The notes under the pieces were generated by a model, which did not search any database, was not told where the DNA came from, and saw only the letters and a list, made by a program, of their open reading frames with translations. DNA of 64,000 nucleotides from the NCBI GenBank assembly GCA_003640385.1, contig RCAB01000067.1, positions 124,001-188,000 on the forward strand, in the 5' to 3' direction. Position numbers and translations under genes: made by a program. This DNA is from Setaria digitata. Lineage: Eukaryota; Nematoda; Chromadorea; Rhabditida; Setariidae. Below, piece after piece: positions 41,401-55,946 of this stretch (position 1 is its first letter; every line of letters begins with the position of its first letter).

Positions 41401-44153
41401 GATGGTGTTGAGCAATAACGTAAAGCTCGTAATAAACGGCTCTAAAATACTTTTTAAAAAATAAAAAATAAAAATAAAATCAAAATTAAGATGGAAGGTC
41501 AAATTTAAGTCAAATTAACTCAAATTAATGTTTCATCAGACCACTCCTTAGCAATTATTAGTAAGATTTAGCTTCAAAAATCTCTCTACTTATAGTCTAT
41601 TTACAATTCGCTAAGATCTTTTTAACTTTTTTTTTTTTAAATTTTCAAAAGAAAAAAGATTTTTTTCTGAAAAATTCGAATTTTGATGAAATTTTGTTTT
41701 TTTTTTGATCAACCAATGCAAATAACACAATTTTATTATTTGGAAATTATAAAATGAAGGAAAGGTTAATTAAGGTTACCTTGGCCATAATATTAATAGG
41801 CACAATAATATACCATCCCGAATCACTGATTGCAGCGTGTGGTTGTCCATCATCGTGAAGGTCCAAATCAAAAATTACAACACTAACATCGTCCACCTCA
41901 ACCAATCGTTTTTTTTTGCTTTTCTTACTTACACCGAAAAAACGACGTAATCGAACTGGACTTCTGAAAGCAAACTGGGCTAAAAATTTTACGTATAAGC
42001 TAGTAATGCACTGGTATCAATTAACGAATCATAATGGGTAAATATAGGTTTAAGTTCATTAAAATTGGTCCTTTAATCATTCTTCTGCTCATTTTAATGT
42101 ACAATAATATGAGTAATAAAACTTGATAATGTAATATTGTTATTGCAATTTTCACCGCTTTTTCCCTCCAAAATGCTTTAATTTAAATATTATAATTGTA
42201 AAGAAAAATCCCTTCATTTTCGTGTTTAAAATTTCAATGTAAAAATTTTCATACAGCCTAAAATAATACAGTGAAATTATTCCCATCTTCAACTATCACA
42301 AAAAACTTTTAAGAAGAATATGAATACAAAGAATTTTTATCAAAGTTTGTGAGATTTAAATTTAAAATAATTCGACTGATGATCTGTCAAATTTTAAAAC
42401 TGAACTACCTGTTCAATTTCGTTCACCCAGCATCATCATTTCATTACAATTTGCAGCAAATGAAAAAAAAAAACTTTTTTTTCTCTCTTTTGATATCGAC
42501 ACTTCAATTAAAAAGGAAATGATTCGGCAATAAACAGCGTACAAAAAAGGAATGGATGAAAGATATCGAAAAGAGATAAAACCGTCCGGTAAGTGGCATT
42601 CGAAAAATGGGTTATCGGAGGGGAATACTCAAAAGGAAACCGAAAAATCTTTTCCGTTAGTCGGTTAAATGATCATTAAAAAAAAACATTCAGAAAATGA
42701 ATACTGTTGTTAAAACTTTCATACAGCACTCTATCTTTTAAAAATATCTCACGGATGTTAGCAATTAATCGGAAGCTAATAAATTGAATAAAGCTATACG
42801 GAAGCTAAAATAGTTATGACTTGCTAAACATTTTGGCAATTTGAAAATGATAACAGTTATGATCATTATAACAGCTATAAAGCACACTTAATTCAGGATC
42901 GATTTGTTCTTACTTACCTCTCCATAAATTTTTTGTATAAATTTTTGATTTTCGTAAGAAAAATTAGTACAAAAGTTAGGAAAGGATTTTCTTTTCATCC
43001 TAACTTTTTTGTCGTTGTTTAACCGCTAGTCAAAAAGAAAAAGTTTTGTTTGTTTGCATCAGTGATTTTAAATTCTTGTAGTAACGGCAAATAAACAAAA
43101 TTTTAATTGATTGCTCAACAAAAAAAAGAAAAATTCCACGCAGATAGAAGACAATAATCAATTTAAACAGTTGTTGCATTTGTTAATTTAAATCAAATTA
43201 TGCCATCGCTTCGATGGTGGATTAGTAAAAGAGGAAATTATGTTTTGCATTTTCATTCGCTTGTACAAGACTTTTTAAAAATTTTCTTCCCAGTTCTTTT
43301 TTTTGCAGTTTAAAAAATACTTGGCAGCGGAAAATACATAAAGCGAAAATTTGAAACTGAATAAAAGGGTCTTTCAAGAAAAGCAATTAGAATTTCATTG
43401 TTTAAATTCTAAAACTGCAATTTTTCGCTAAAATTGGAATCTGTAATTAAAAAAAAAAAAAATAATTGAGAAAAAAACTTACTCTCCTGAACAGTTGGAA
43501 AAAATGCTGTTTCGTTGTTGAACAAACTTTTTTAGTGAAGATACAGGCTCTAAAGATCGAGTACTGCCAGAATTGATCAAATAAAAAATTACATAACGTG
43601 AACTGGCGAATACAGCGTCCAACGTTGTCAATTCATTTTGCTCCTCGTTATTGCCTAAATTTTTAAATGAAGAATATTTTTTGAAACTTTTCAGGAAATA
43701 ATTAAGGATTGAAAAATGTCTACATTAAAAACACTTTTGTTCCTGTCAAGAAGCTTAAAGCATATTATTTCTGAAATAATAAAATCTTAATACATACATA
43801 AAAGAAACTGTTGTCAAAAATGACAAGTAGTATCATAAAGTTATATATATTACACTTTTATAATGAATTAGAAGCCTGGAAAATAATTTAATGAATGGTA
43901 CTGTACAGTCTATTCAGGAACTTGAAATCATTAGATTTATTTCTATGTTAAGCCTAACTACGCTAAAATTGACGTGACCATATGCTGGATATAAGATTAT
44001 GTCAAATTAATTCTCGTAAGACATAAGAAAAAGGAAGCGATAAATCCAATAGTAATTTAATTTTTATTTGAAAATTTCACCTTTAGAAGAAGCAACAAGA
44101 TGAATAACGCCAATATTTCGGAAGCAATAATCGTAAAGATCTTCGAATGACAT
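38408..44153 (-). CDS. Nucleoredoxin-like protein (three thioredoxin-like modules, 562 aa)
   Basis: Eleven exons: 44081-44153, 43483-43654, 41780-41963, 41308-41441, 40832-40973, 40645-40745, 40156-40259, 39603-39782, 39279-39462, 38808-39072 and 38408-38557 (stop TAG). Phases agree at every junction. Nucleoredoxins are thiol oxidoreductases; in vertebrates NXN restrains Dishevelled. Module 1 ends DDGRRLLQDDPNGVNFPW and has SGSTRS where a CxxC would sit. Module 2 has LYFGANWCPPCRSF (WCPPC at residues 235-239), EIFFCSSDR, FLTMPWLAFPYD and GIPAFLIL. Module 3 has PSLVLFTEGSPDD and LPVIVILDATVSRMCI with no active-site cysteine pair, and an inserted Ser/Asn-rich loop of about 30 residues. A polar tail of 49 residues follows. 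The start is chosen because a TATCAG acceptor (44156-44158) lies two bases before the ATG. An earlier in-frame ATG upstream cannot be excluded. Confidence 0.93.
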
Positions 44154-45390
44154 ATCTGATAGATTATAGTCGTGGAATAATAATGAAATAGTTGGAATCA
44201 AATGACCTAAGATAGGGATTACCGATTGACCGATTGGTTTGTGCGTGTGCGTAGCTGTGTGTATTGACAATTTAAATATCAACTGAAATAATGATTAGGT
44301 GATAGTGATAGCAATAATAGCAACAATTGTCACTCCTATCAAAGTCCAATGATAAATGATTATTTAATTTTTAGTTTGTAAACATTCAGATGTATGATGT
44401 TGAAGAACAATGTGATGGATAAGTCTTACGAAAGATAAACAAATAAATAGGACAGATGGTTGATGACAGATTGAATTTGGTAAACAATGAGTGAATTAGA
44501 AATTATTTATAAATATGAAATGTGAAATGAATATAAATTATCAACAAATTTTAAAAGAAAAAAATGAAAAAGAAAGAAGTTTATTGATTGAAATTATTAA
44601 TTTTTTCAAATCGATTTCACTGCTGCAAATAAGAGATAAAAGAGAAGAAAAAATGCGTCCCACAAGTCTTGTCGCCACGGACATGGCACCAATGTAATTA
44701 ATGAAAGGTAGAAAGAGGTTCATGTATTATCCAATAAACAACCGGTAGTTCACTTAAATGGCCCGCACTTACCTAAGGACGCAAAATAATTGCTGCGGAA
44801 TTTAGAAAATGGAACTGAAGCGGTTACCTATTTCTAGTTCCGTACTATCTTGTGGTGCTTTCTCATTTCCAATCTTTCCAATTAATTAGTAATTTTTTAA
44901 TCACCTTTTCTTTTTCTAGAAAAAAGAAAGAAAATGTAGAAGACAAAATAAAAGAAATGTTAAAATGAGAGATAACTGAGCAAAAAAAAAAGAGAGGAAA
45001 AGGTAGAAAATGTCTGAATTAAAATTAACTATAAAAGAGGAAAATTCGATTTAAAGGATACAAATTTCAACAAGCGATAAGAGGACGAAATCGATAATAG
45101 ACGAAATGAAATGTCTTGCACAAACTGAGCAAGGCTTTTTCAAACAATTCACCGATAGACAAGATTTTAGCAGCACTTCTCATCGAGCCAATTTAAATCG
45201 AAATAAATTTAGATCTTTTTTCTCTTTTATATAAAAGGTTACATTTTTATTGCCTTTTTTTCCTTTCCTTTCCCAATATTTTGTGGTTATTAATGAGAGA
45301 GATGTGACGCAACTACAATTAGCATGCCTCAAGAAAGTTAAGCTTTTTAGTTTGAATTACGCAACTGATCAAAATTATCATGAAGTGTGC

Positions 45391-45618
45391 TTGCTTACTT
45401 TTTTAAATTATATTTATTATTGCGGAAGATCTTTTTGTATGGTACTTGCTGGTGATTTTGCATTGAAGCAAATCGTTAGAATAACATTTGAAAGAAAAAA
45501 AACCNTTTGTTACTTTTTTAAATTATATTTATTATTACAGAAGATCTTTTTGTATGGTACTTGCTGGTGATTTTGCATTGAAGCAAATCGTTAGAATAAC
45601 ATTTGAAAGAAAAAAAAC
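45391..45618. other. Scaffold join with about 113-bp repeated contig end (N at 45505)
   Basis: 45391-45504 and 45506-45618 are nearly identical (small differences near the left edge) and are separated by one N. The 106-codon frame crossing the N is therefore not real. Confidence 0.85.
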
Positions 45619-47439
45619 CCTTTCAGTACAAATCTAGGACGTTAAAATCAAGTGTAATTCGTTTATTTATGCAAGAGAAAAAGGATTTGATTGTAAAATG
45701 CCAATAATAATATTCTCACTAAATATCAATAAAATATGCTATGATTAATTTTTGAGAAAATTTTAGAAAAGTTGAAATTTTCCATGACAAAAGATTTATG
45801 TCCAATCTAAAGTTTTAAAAATGTAAATCCAGTTTTTTTTCAAAAAAAGCGTTTGCTTGAGATTTGCGAGAAACCGGAAAAAAGGCCTCGAAAATTGATG
45901 AGGCCGAATAGATGCATCTTTAATCATGTCACACGTCAACAAAACTTTCCAGTCATAAGGTTTTCAATCCATATTTATCCTCAACGATCCTCCGGAAAGG
46001 CAAAATGTAACCGAGACTTACTCATAGAAATGATTTGCCTAAATGAATAGAACTTCCTCACTGTATCATTATTTCAAACAAATAATATCTTTGATTTAGA
46101 AAAACTTTGAATTTAAAATGGGGAAAGTTTCGCTCAAACATAACGCAAAGTATAGAAATCCACGCTATGCCACTGATCTTTCGCAAATTCATTGCGTAGC
46201 TTGTCAAATATTTCATAGATAGACCTAACCGATGAGCAAAAGGAATCAGAAAATCATCGCGGGAGAGCGGGGGAGGACAGAGTGGAAGACTCACTTCTAT
46301 AAGCAAATCATCCGGTGGCAAGCATACAAATATGTACAAATTATATATGCAAATAGATATGCAACGGAGGAAAACATATGGAGAGAATGCCGAATGTTGA
46401 AAGCCTTTTCTTCCTCTTTTCCGTCCTCTTAATATGATTTTAAGAATTTGCAGTCAAACATTTGTTAATTCACTTCAAAAGACTTAACTTTTTTTGTCCC
46501 GAGCTTACTCACTCCTTCCTCGTGAGGGATAATTAACGGAACTGATTTAAACCATTCCTTTCAATAACTGATTATCTTACCAGTATTATCAGCATAATTT
46601 GATATTTCGGATGTGTTTCATATTAGCATTTAAATGAGAGAAAAATTTATGTGATCGAATTAATTGGAGATAATGACCGGAGTGATCTCTTTTTAATTTT
46701 ATATATGTATGCTGGACAATTGAAAATGAAGAACAAGGCGAAAATAATCACAAGAAAATTCATAGTTTTGAAAATTACATGTAATATATGTGTATGAAAA
46801 AGAAAGCCGATTTTTACATCAGAGTAATAGTAATGGTAAAAGAATGCCAAAGACATTTCCGATATAAGCAAATGGCAGCTGCAAATAATATAAAGCAATT
46901 AATTAGTGCTCATGAAGTGATGGAAAAAGTGAGAATAACTGTTAAGCAAATTTCAAATCTCTTCTACAGATAATATAAAATCAATCATGTGACATTATAG
47001 CACCTTCGCGGTGTAGTTAGCAGTAACAAATAATTTATTTAACCATCAGAATATGAATTAACTTTTCTAATTATGATTCATTAGTTTTTAATATATTGTA
47101 TAAACTTTCACTTTTTTTTTTTTAACGAATACAACAATTAGAAAGTTTTGGTGAAATTGAAGAATTACCAACGAAATTTGAAATAATACTTCAACCATTC
47201 ACCCTTTTTCAAACTTTTTTTTAAATGTTTTCCCGCCTATTGCGTCTTTGATCGAAAAATGGGAACAGAGAACTGTAATCAGTTTTTCAAATTTCATTTC
47301 CGATTAAATTCAATCCATTCATTCAATTTTTGTCAAACACAAACAAGGAGCAACTTTTTTCATCATTCGCTGTTGTTATTTTGGTTTAACAACAAGGAAA
47401 GAATCGAAAAAGTTGCTGTTAATTGAAATTTGTTGAAAT

Positions 47440-47660
47440 GGGTTAAAGGGAAGGAAGGGGTCGAGTGGAGAGGGAGAGGAGGTCGAAGTACCGCCAGGAA
47501 CTGAACTGAGAGATGGAAAAATGAGGGGAAGAGGGATGGGCGACGGATGTATTCTCATTTATAATTTACTAAGATACAAGGGGTCGACGTGTGTTGATGG
47601 AAGAGGGGAAAGAGAGAGAGGGAGGGAGAGAGAAAAAAAGAAAGAGGACAGAGTTGTTTG
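47440..47660. repeat. Purine-rich GA/GGA strand-asymmetric tract
   Basis: The plus strand is mostly A and G (for example GGGAAGGAAGGGG and GAGAGAGAGGGAGGGAGAGAG), with only scattered pyrimidines. Confidence 0.75.
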
Positions 47661-50600
47661 GAAATAAAGGTGACAAGGAGAGATTGTCTATTAATGAATG
47701 AACGAATAGATGGACATTACGGCTTGTTAGCAAAGATGAATAGGATGAATGAATATATTGCTTGAAATGAATAAGAAAGGATGAAAAGATGAAGGAAGAG
47801 ACGAGTTTTTTCCTTTTTCGTTCTCATTTCTATTAATGACAATCAAATATTGGAAATATTATTTCTTTCGAATTTCCATTATTGTTGTTATTTATATTTA
47901 TTGTTTTTAATATTATTTATTCTTCCTTATCACCGTTATTTATTACTATAAACACTGATCATTAATTATTGTTATTAATCGCTCTCATTGTTTGTTATTG
48001 TTGTTGGTATCAGTAGTAGTACTGATATTATTTATTATTATAATAATATTTATCATCATCAACTAATATTAAAAATTAAATGATCATAATTTGAATTTTT
48101 TTTCTGAAATAAAGAAAGTGAAGAGAAAAAGAGAAAAGTTATAAATATGTAACTGAAGTAGTATCTAATAAATCGGATGGATTTTTTTTTGAATAAACAA
48201 AAATAAGTAAAGCAAGTGCTGCTCCAGCTTGATCTTATCACCTAACCTTTGCTTATGCTGCCTGGGCATAATCATACCTGTCTTGACCTCTGAACATGGT
48301 GAATATTATTCCAATTTTATTAAAGCTATCAAATGATTAACATACTTATGATACAATTGTCTGACAATCAATTTGATAATTGTTAAATTTATCGTATAGT
48401 GGGCCAAAAGTTTCTTTCTTTCATTTTTAAGTAATTAACGACGTAATTAACAGCTCATTTGATTATTAAACTCTCATATAATTTCAAACTAGCTAGTGTA
48501 ATTACAACACACTCTTAACAGCTAATTACAAACTTCTAGAGGGAGAAATCTTAAACTGAAGAAAAGGATGAAATAGTAAAAAGACGAGCCAAAATCGATA
48601 AAAGATACCGAAACTTCCTTCACACTCCCCGCTTAAAATATTTCTGGTGGGTCGTGAACTAGGCCCGGTGATGATAATTACTTGTTTTCTTTCATCTTTT
48701 CTCCTCAATAACTCTTATAGATTTCCCGCGAGTGCTTGGCTCGAAATACATCTGGTAGCTCATGATGTGATGAATGAGCAGGAAAATTCAGTGATTATTA
48801 TTAAAGTATTATTAATCTGAAACAAAAAGAATGAACGAATAGAACAAAAGAAGGATAATAATTAAGGTATTCAGATGTGATTCTGCCAAAAACAGATATG
48901 TGACACAAGTGACCCGTGAAAAGTATCCTCAAACTACGGTAATAAGAAAGAAGGCGAAAGTGAAAAGGTTTATCCATCGTTGATGATATCTTCCAGTAGC
49001 TATTCTTTACCCTTTTAATGGTCATTCCTAGTGGTCAACTAAGATTCCGAAGAAAAAAGAGTGAATGATGCATGGAAAAAAAAATGATTAATTGGAATAC
49101 GATTAGTATATTACAAATAGTTATTGAAGATTACATGATAAGATATATTTGACGATGGTAGCCAAACAGAAGCTAAAATTTAAATTTTTCCTTCTCTCTG
49201 AAATGAAGACGAAACATTTGTAATATACTGATGGCGGGGGACACGGGACAAGACAAGGAAAGGCCAAAAAAAAAAGGAATCGTTTTCAAAAAGATTGTCA
49301 TTTCAGGCAACGGTGACATTTCCGTTAGCATATTTGCAACGGTTGTGAACAAATTCGGATTCCCGAGAGATTCAGGATTGAGCATAACGAGCGAAAAAAG
49401 GAAGAAGAGAGGAGTCACTGGTTAATGGAGATTATCCATTGCGACATGAATTTTTTCCACGGAAAATTTCTCGTATAAGTAATTGTCTCGCAAGTTTCGT
49501 AGCTATTCGAAAATCGATATTTTTAAAATTAACTACCTATTGCTATCATCTATCAGAAAAGCTGTTCTATACCTGATATGATAAGAAAGCTATACACCTG
49601 AGTATGACAGTTAAATTATGCTCGAGAATTGTGAAAAATTGAACATTAATAATTGCTGAAATATACTGCTAATTTAATCGAATAGTGCTGGTTATTCAGT
49701 CCAATTTAAGCAAGGAAAGGAAAGAGGAAAGGAAAATGTGGTTCTAATCAAAATAAATTAAAAGTTTAATTAAAAGTGAAAGATTAGGAAAAGTTGTTCA
49801 TGAAAGATTCATTTAAATTATCTGTTAAATCTTTAAATTATAAGTAAATGATGCTATTTGTCTAATATATTGGTTTTTTTTTTCTTAATTTTAACATTAA
49901 TGGTAGAACGACGATTAAAAAAGATTAATTTAAAATAAGAATGAAATTTTTCTTTTGCACTATCTTCTATTTTTGTTCCTCTTTGACATCTTTTGACAAA
50001 ATATATTTTTACGAACAGCTGTCATTTGCATTTCATTCTTATTTTTGACTCTTAACAATGTCACATATTTGAAATTAATCTAAATTTATGAAATTTTAAA
50101 GTGATTTATGAGCAACAATAATTATTAATAGCCTAATTAGCGAAAATTCAAAATTTTATGATTTAATTTTTGGAAATAAATTTGCCAATTTATGACAATT
50201 TTTAAATTTTTTCTTTATCATTTTGAATGCAGGACATTAGCAAATCGAATGGGGTAGAAGATAAAAGACCGAGAATGAAATTAGAAATTCTTAAAATTGC
50301 TTACGTTCCGAATAAATCAGATCGATCCCAAAGTATTGTTAAGTTGTAGATGTTGTTGTTAGTTAGAATTATACTGATTAGGAACTATTTTTAACCGTTC
50401 GTATTATCAAAACAAATATCCCGTAGGTAGCGTGCAAATGCAAATATAGTAAATGATAAACAAATTTGATAATTTTCTAGAGAGCTTGATTTAAACGAAA
50501 TTTTAAGTTGTGTTGGCTTTGTGGCAAGAAAGGAAGGAACATTTTAATCTGTTTGATATGTTGCATTTCTTCAGCGTGATTTGATTTGACAATAACGTAT

Positions 50601-53600
50601 AAAATGCTTCTCACTTCAGAAAATTTGACACAAATGTGACAAATAAGCAACGACAGAAAAATTCATTTTTATTTCCTGGTCAAGATTTGTCTTCCTTTTT
50701 TTGTTTTGTTGTTTTAGAATGAAATCAAACGGAGTGGTTAAGGAGGGGTCTGAAATAATTTTGCGAATGAAGTTGAAATTCATCAAAAAATCCATCTTGA
50801 ATGCATAGAAATAGTAAAACGAAATTTTGGGATCTAACAAAAGATCTAACTCTGCGAGTGAGAATATCTGTAAAAATGGAATTTTTCATTCAAACTACCA
50901 TTATATTAAAAACAAATTAAGACTAAATTAGATGCTAATGTAAAAAGCAGAAAGAAAAGATGTACGAAAAAGAAGGAATTTTTTGGTTTAAATTTAACAC
51001 ATTAAGACAAATTTACATTCAGACTCAACAATGAATTTATTTTTCTGCCGCTTATCAAAGCAACTTACTTATAAATGCAAAAATTCCATTCATCAATTAA
51101 TTATAGAAATGATACATATAGCAGAAAGTGAAGCAACCATATGATGAACTGAAGGAAAAAAGTGGAATTTCGACAGTCTAGCAGAATTAAACTATGTCTT
51201 CCGAACACTACAAGCATAACTAAATACTAAACTTTTTTGTAGGCGCACTTTGAAGATGTCAGCAGCTTAAGGATGTAAATTGAAAAAATGAATAGTCATT
51301 ATGAATGAAAATGTAGTTTTCTCCAATTTGATTTGAATAAATTCAATTTTTCTACGTGAAATCGATCTTCGAAAAGAATATTTACTTGAAATCTTTTGAA
51401 ATAATCATTGTTGCATGGGAAGACTGAAATGAAATGATTGACCTATATAGATAGAAATATGAATTGTTTATTTGAATATTTTATGTATTTTATTTTTTAA
51501 TTGCAAGATTAATCGAAAATTGTTGAACGGAAATAGATGGCTTCGTAAAAAATGATGGAGGAGAATGTAAGAATGTAAGACAGTATATATATATAAAATT
51601 TAGTTAAAGAAGCAACGTGAATGCTACAAAAATATCGAACTATCAGCGGTAAGTAATCAATCAGAAAGCGGAATTACTTTGAACAATCAAAAATTCATTG
51701 AGTTTTTGATTCGTTCATTTAGGCTTTTTATTAATTGTCCGTTCGTACATCTCCACCAGTTTTCATTCTTCTTTTGCTTTAGTTTTTCCGAACATCAACA
51801 ACTCTGAAAAATTGTTTTTTTGCTTTTAAACTGATGTTGTTGTTTTAAACTTTTTTATCAGATTGCTGCTATCATATCACTTTGGTTTTTATTAGCAAAT
51901 TATCATATAATGAAATTGCAACTCAAAAGTATGTGGAAATATTAAATTCAAAAACGTTAACATTTGAGAGAGTTAAACGGTCTTTACCTCTTGAATTTGA
52001 AGTTTACAAAAATCGTTACGAGTCAAATTCTATCAATTATCTGATAATCATTCTGATCATCCTAATCTAATTCATCACCTACTCAACGACTGATCGGTTA
52101 TGGGTTACACACGTGGGGATCACTTATTAGTATTCAAACTATTCTTTTTCTCTGTATTCGTTTTTGCTGCAAATTCACATATTTATGGAAATGGATAGAA
52201 CTTTGTTAGACCATAGCCTGATTTTAATTGACAGAAAAATATTTTAAAGTTGAACAATAAGCATTTCAAACAATACTGGTGTTAACAGCAGCTCGCTGAT
52301 AAGATCTTATCAAATACATTATATAACAAACTATTCTCTTTTCTTACCTCTACTTTTCCAGTGATATGCTTGAGATTTTTGTCATGTTCTAACGTCTCTT
52401 AAGATTTTCCATTATTTCCTTTCATCTTTGTGACAAAGAAATAAATGGATTGGTGGTGATAAATTTTTGTGATATTTACTAATTTGCGTAACAGGTGGTG
52501 CCCTTCAAGGTTAGAATCTCGTCGATGCTATGATGGATGACGCAAGAGGTCAAATCTTCAATCTTGAAAACTTTTGGGAGACACAGAACAAAATGGTGCA
52601 AAGAAAAAATAAAGTAATATTATCATTACCAGTATGAATTACGATTTTGAGAATGGACAACACCAGAAAATGCATTTTAAAGTGGCCTTTTTTCTTTTTT
52701 TTTAACTTCCTTATCTTTTTACTTCTCGAGTTCGAGAGGTTGTGCAAAGGAATTTCGACCTTTTTTGTTAATATGCAATGAATTGCGACTTGAAATTATT
52801 TTATCGAGTTGTATAACAAGTTTTGTAGGACAAATGCAAAATTTATTACATTTTTAATGAAATCTATACATATAAGCATGAAATTAAACAACAACAAATC
52901 AACTCCTTAATACTACGACAATTATAATTTAAAATGGGTCAAATAATAAAATAGGAAGTAAAGATTCTTGTAAAGCGCCATCACCAACATGAAATAAAAT
53001 GATAAGATAAAACGAATGTTTATCAATAGCCTCATCGACTGTGCTGTGCTGAATATTATCGCTGAATTATTTTTAGGCTAAACGCCATGTTACATTATAA
53101 TCTTATCTAATAATATTTGTATTCTTTCCTCATAACTAAAATTCATTATCTTAATTTATCTAAGATTGTTGCTCTGGATAAGAAACATCATCCATGGAAA
53201 ACAATATAGACTTTCAGTATTAAATAGCACATAGAAACAGTTAAGCTCAATTTATGACGGAAATTTCATGAAAATTCAAAAAGGAATATGCATAAAATTC
53301 CACCTGGAAATGACCAAAGTTGATTGGGCCTAGCTATGATATTAATCTCTTCAATTTGCCCAGCAATGTTTCCATTTTTGTTTGCGTAACTAATAATTTC
53401 AGCTAGAACCAATATCTGCTCCTCAAATCTTCATTTTAATGATTTGCTACAATAAATTAAAAAGTTTATTCATCAAATAAAAATCTTCTAAGTTTAAAGC
53501 AAAAGACGAAATATCACCCAAGAAAAATACAACCATTATCCACTCAGATCCAATGTGAATTTCTATGCAATTGAACCAAATTGGAATTAATTCACAAATT

Positions 53601-55082
53601 TATGCACGTGGTTATACTGGCTTTATAAATCCATCATTTGAAATGAAAAGAAAGATCATTTGGAATGAATATGTGATATCGTGGTAGGATATGATGAAAC
53701 TGAAGTAAAATGGCTGCTTTATGGGATTAGAAAAGCAATATAAATGAGCCAAGAAACTTGGTAATCTTAGAATCTATAAAGGCATGAAAATGTATAGAAC
53801 TTAAAGCTTTCACTTTTCTGGACTAAAAATTTTGATAAAAAAAAATGATATCCAATACTTCTTCGGCAAAAATTTGCATAGTAATTTTTCTACATAGATA
53901 TTTTGTTTGCTTGATCAATTTGCAATATTTTATTTCATTTCAGTTTTTACTAAATACAAAAATAAAAAAAGAAATATATAATTCTTAATAATTAGCCTAT
54001 TTCCATTTACTTGACATAATGAACATAATCATATTAACAAAGGTAGTCAGTTTACTTTGTCAGGAAACCCCAAAAACCGATAAGAAAGTAATCAATGTTA
54101 AATATTTGAGCAAAATTCAATTGCATGTGGCAAGTGTGATTTCAAGTTTAGAATCCTTTTTTTTTTTTTTTTTTTTTAGTTTAGAAAAGTTTAGAAATTA
54201 AAACTAATTATTATTCTATAAGAAGCTTAAAATGTAAGCGAGATATTTATGACTTATGAATATTTACATGGCAGTTTGCATTAAGAAACCTTGTCTGTAC
54301 TACATAATATTTTTTTAAAAGTCTTTTGAATTAATTCATAAATCCTTATAACTGCAACACTGCTTTCTTCATTTATCAGCTTTCATCAGTGAGACTCAAA
54401 ATTTTATTCTTTTATTCAATTATTTGCCATAAATATCCAAGAACAATCATACGAATATTTCCATACTATAATTTTAATTTCTTTGTGATTTTTTCAGTAT
54501 GTAATAAACATTTCAATAATACGAATTTTTCATTTCGAATTTTCAGATTTTTTGCGTCAAATAACGAAAACAAATTTGTTGAGCTCTACTACTTTCAAAT
54601 TCTTGGAAATTTAAGAAAATATAAACTTTTTGCATTTAAAAGCAACAGTGTAACGCTTCAACTCTATAAGAAAACAAATACTCGATGGAACGAATTTGTT
54701 AATAATTAATTTTTTGTTACGAATAGTAGCAAGTAAAATTGAAAATAGGCGGTCACAAATATGAAATGCTTCTTTGAATGACCAGTTACTACAAAACTTC
54801 CAAGACGAATTTATTTATTAACATTCACTTGAAAGCACAAACAGCTGGAAATCGTTTATTCAATTATAAGCATAATATAATTTCAAAAAATATAAAAATT
54901 CATTCGAGACCAGAAATTTTTCAGATTCAATTATGACAACATTTCAAAAATAATAAGTAATGAAATTTTACGAAAAATGAAAAACAGATTTCAAGCGTTT
55001 TCAGAAATATTGTCAGCATTTTTCAAATTATTAATAACAGAAATATTGTAGAGCGAAAATCAAAAAAAAAAGCAATATCTAT

Positions 55083-55200
55083 TAAAGAACGGAAAATTGC
55101 TAATAGATGGAAGGACCAATGAAAATAAGAACCATAGAGTATGAAATTCAGGCCAGATTGTTGTTCAAATTCCGTTAATTCAGGGTATTCGACTTCAGTT
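55083..55200 (-). repeat. Diverged inverted repeat, left arm
   Basis: Read on the minus strand, it matches 56930-57065 on the plus strand. The best-conserved core is 23 identical bases (55140-55162 against 56979-57001). A second conserved block is CATCTATTAGCAATTTTC. In translation both arms give QSGLNFI followed by SFHL and a hydrophobic stretch. Confidence 0.7.
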
Positions 55201-55946
55201 TCAAATTGGAAAAAAGTAAAGAACAAATTTACGAAAGAATTGTTGTCATTTAGCACTTATCTCTGATGAATAAACAATTTTGCAGCTGTTTTGTCTTTTC
55301 GCATCAAAATAAACAATTATATCAAGATTCTTTCTTAATTTCGCCACTGTTCGATGTTTTTCTGAGTCTAAACAGCAGAATTATTTGAATTCACTGAATT
55401 AGCAACAGCATTTCATTGAATTACGTATAAAATATTTTTTATTTGAAATTTACTGAAATATAAATTTTTCGTTGAAGTTTTCAGATTAGCCAGCGATCTT
55501 AGTCTCAATCTCTTAATTTTTCATGCATTGCTCTTGCCCATTTGATTTTGTTTATATCGAGATTTCCCTCAAATATGTTTATATCGAGATTTCCCTCAAC
55601 CGCATATTTTAAGACGAAATTTGAAAAAAGAAAAAAGAAAAAATGAAAACGGAAGCAAGCAGGTTCTAGATTTCAAATCCAAATTTTTTAAAATTTATAT
55701 CATCTCAAATTCGCCATTATTTGATGATGAATAAATAAACTAAGGTTAAAAATTACTTTTTCATCGGCCGTTTTGTACAATACCATTTTTGATAGGAAAA
55801 AAAATGAATTTTCGTAATGTTAGAAAAACAAAGTCATAAAAAAGTGCTTATCATATTCAAACTATAATTCGCTAGGATTCTGATACTTTCCGTAAAGGAT
55901 TTTTCCAATAGTTTCTTTAGAATTCAACCTATGTTTCATTCCTCAG

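Larger units (their letters stand above)
44154..55081. other. Long gene-poor stretch
   Basis: No exon chain is recognised. It contains the N-join duplication at 45391-45618, a strongly purine-rich segment (about 47440-47660), triplet-rich DNA (47880-48060) and several short frames. Two frames with somewhat higher GC, 46232-46432 (+) and 49231-49425 (+), each overlap an equally open antisense frame and carry no motif, so neither is called. Confidence 0.45.

Noticed and set aside
46058..46432. Overlapping frames on both strands (93 codons minus, 66 codons plus)
   Set aside because: No motif, no splice partners, and both strands are equally open.
49173..49425. Overlapping frames on both strands (81 codons minus, 64 codons plus)
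   Set aside because: GC is slightly raised, but neither strand is favoured and no domain is visible.
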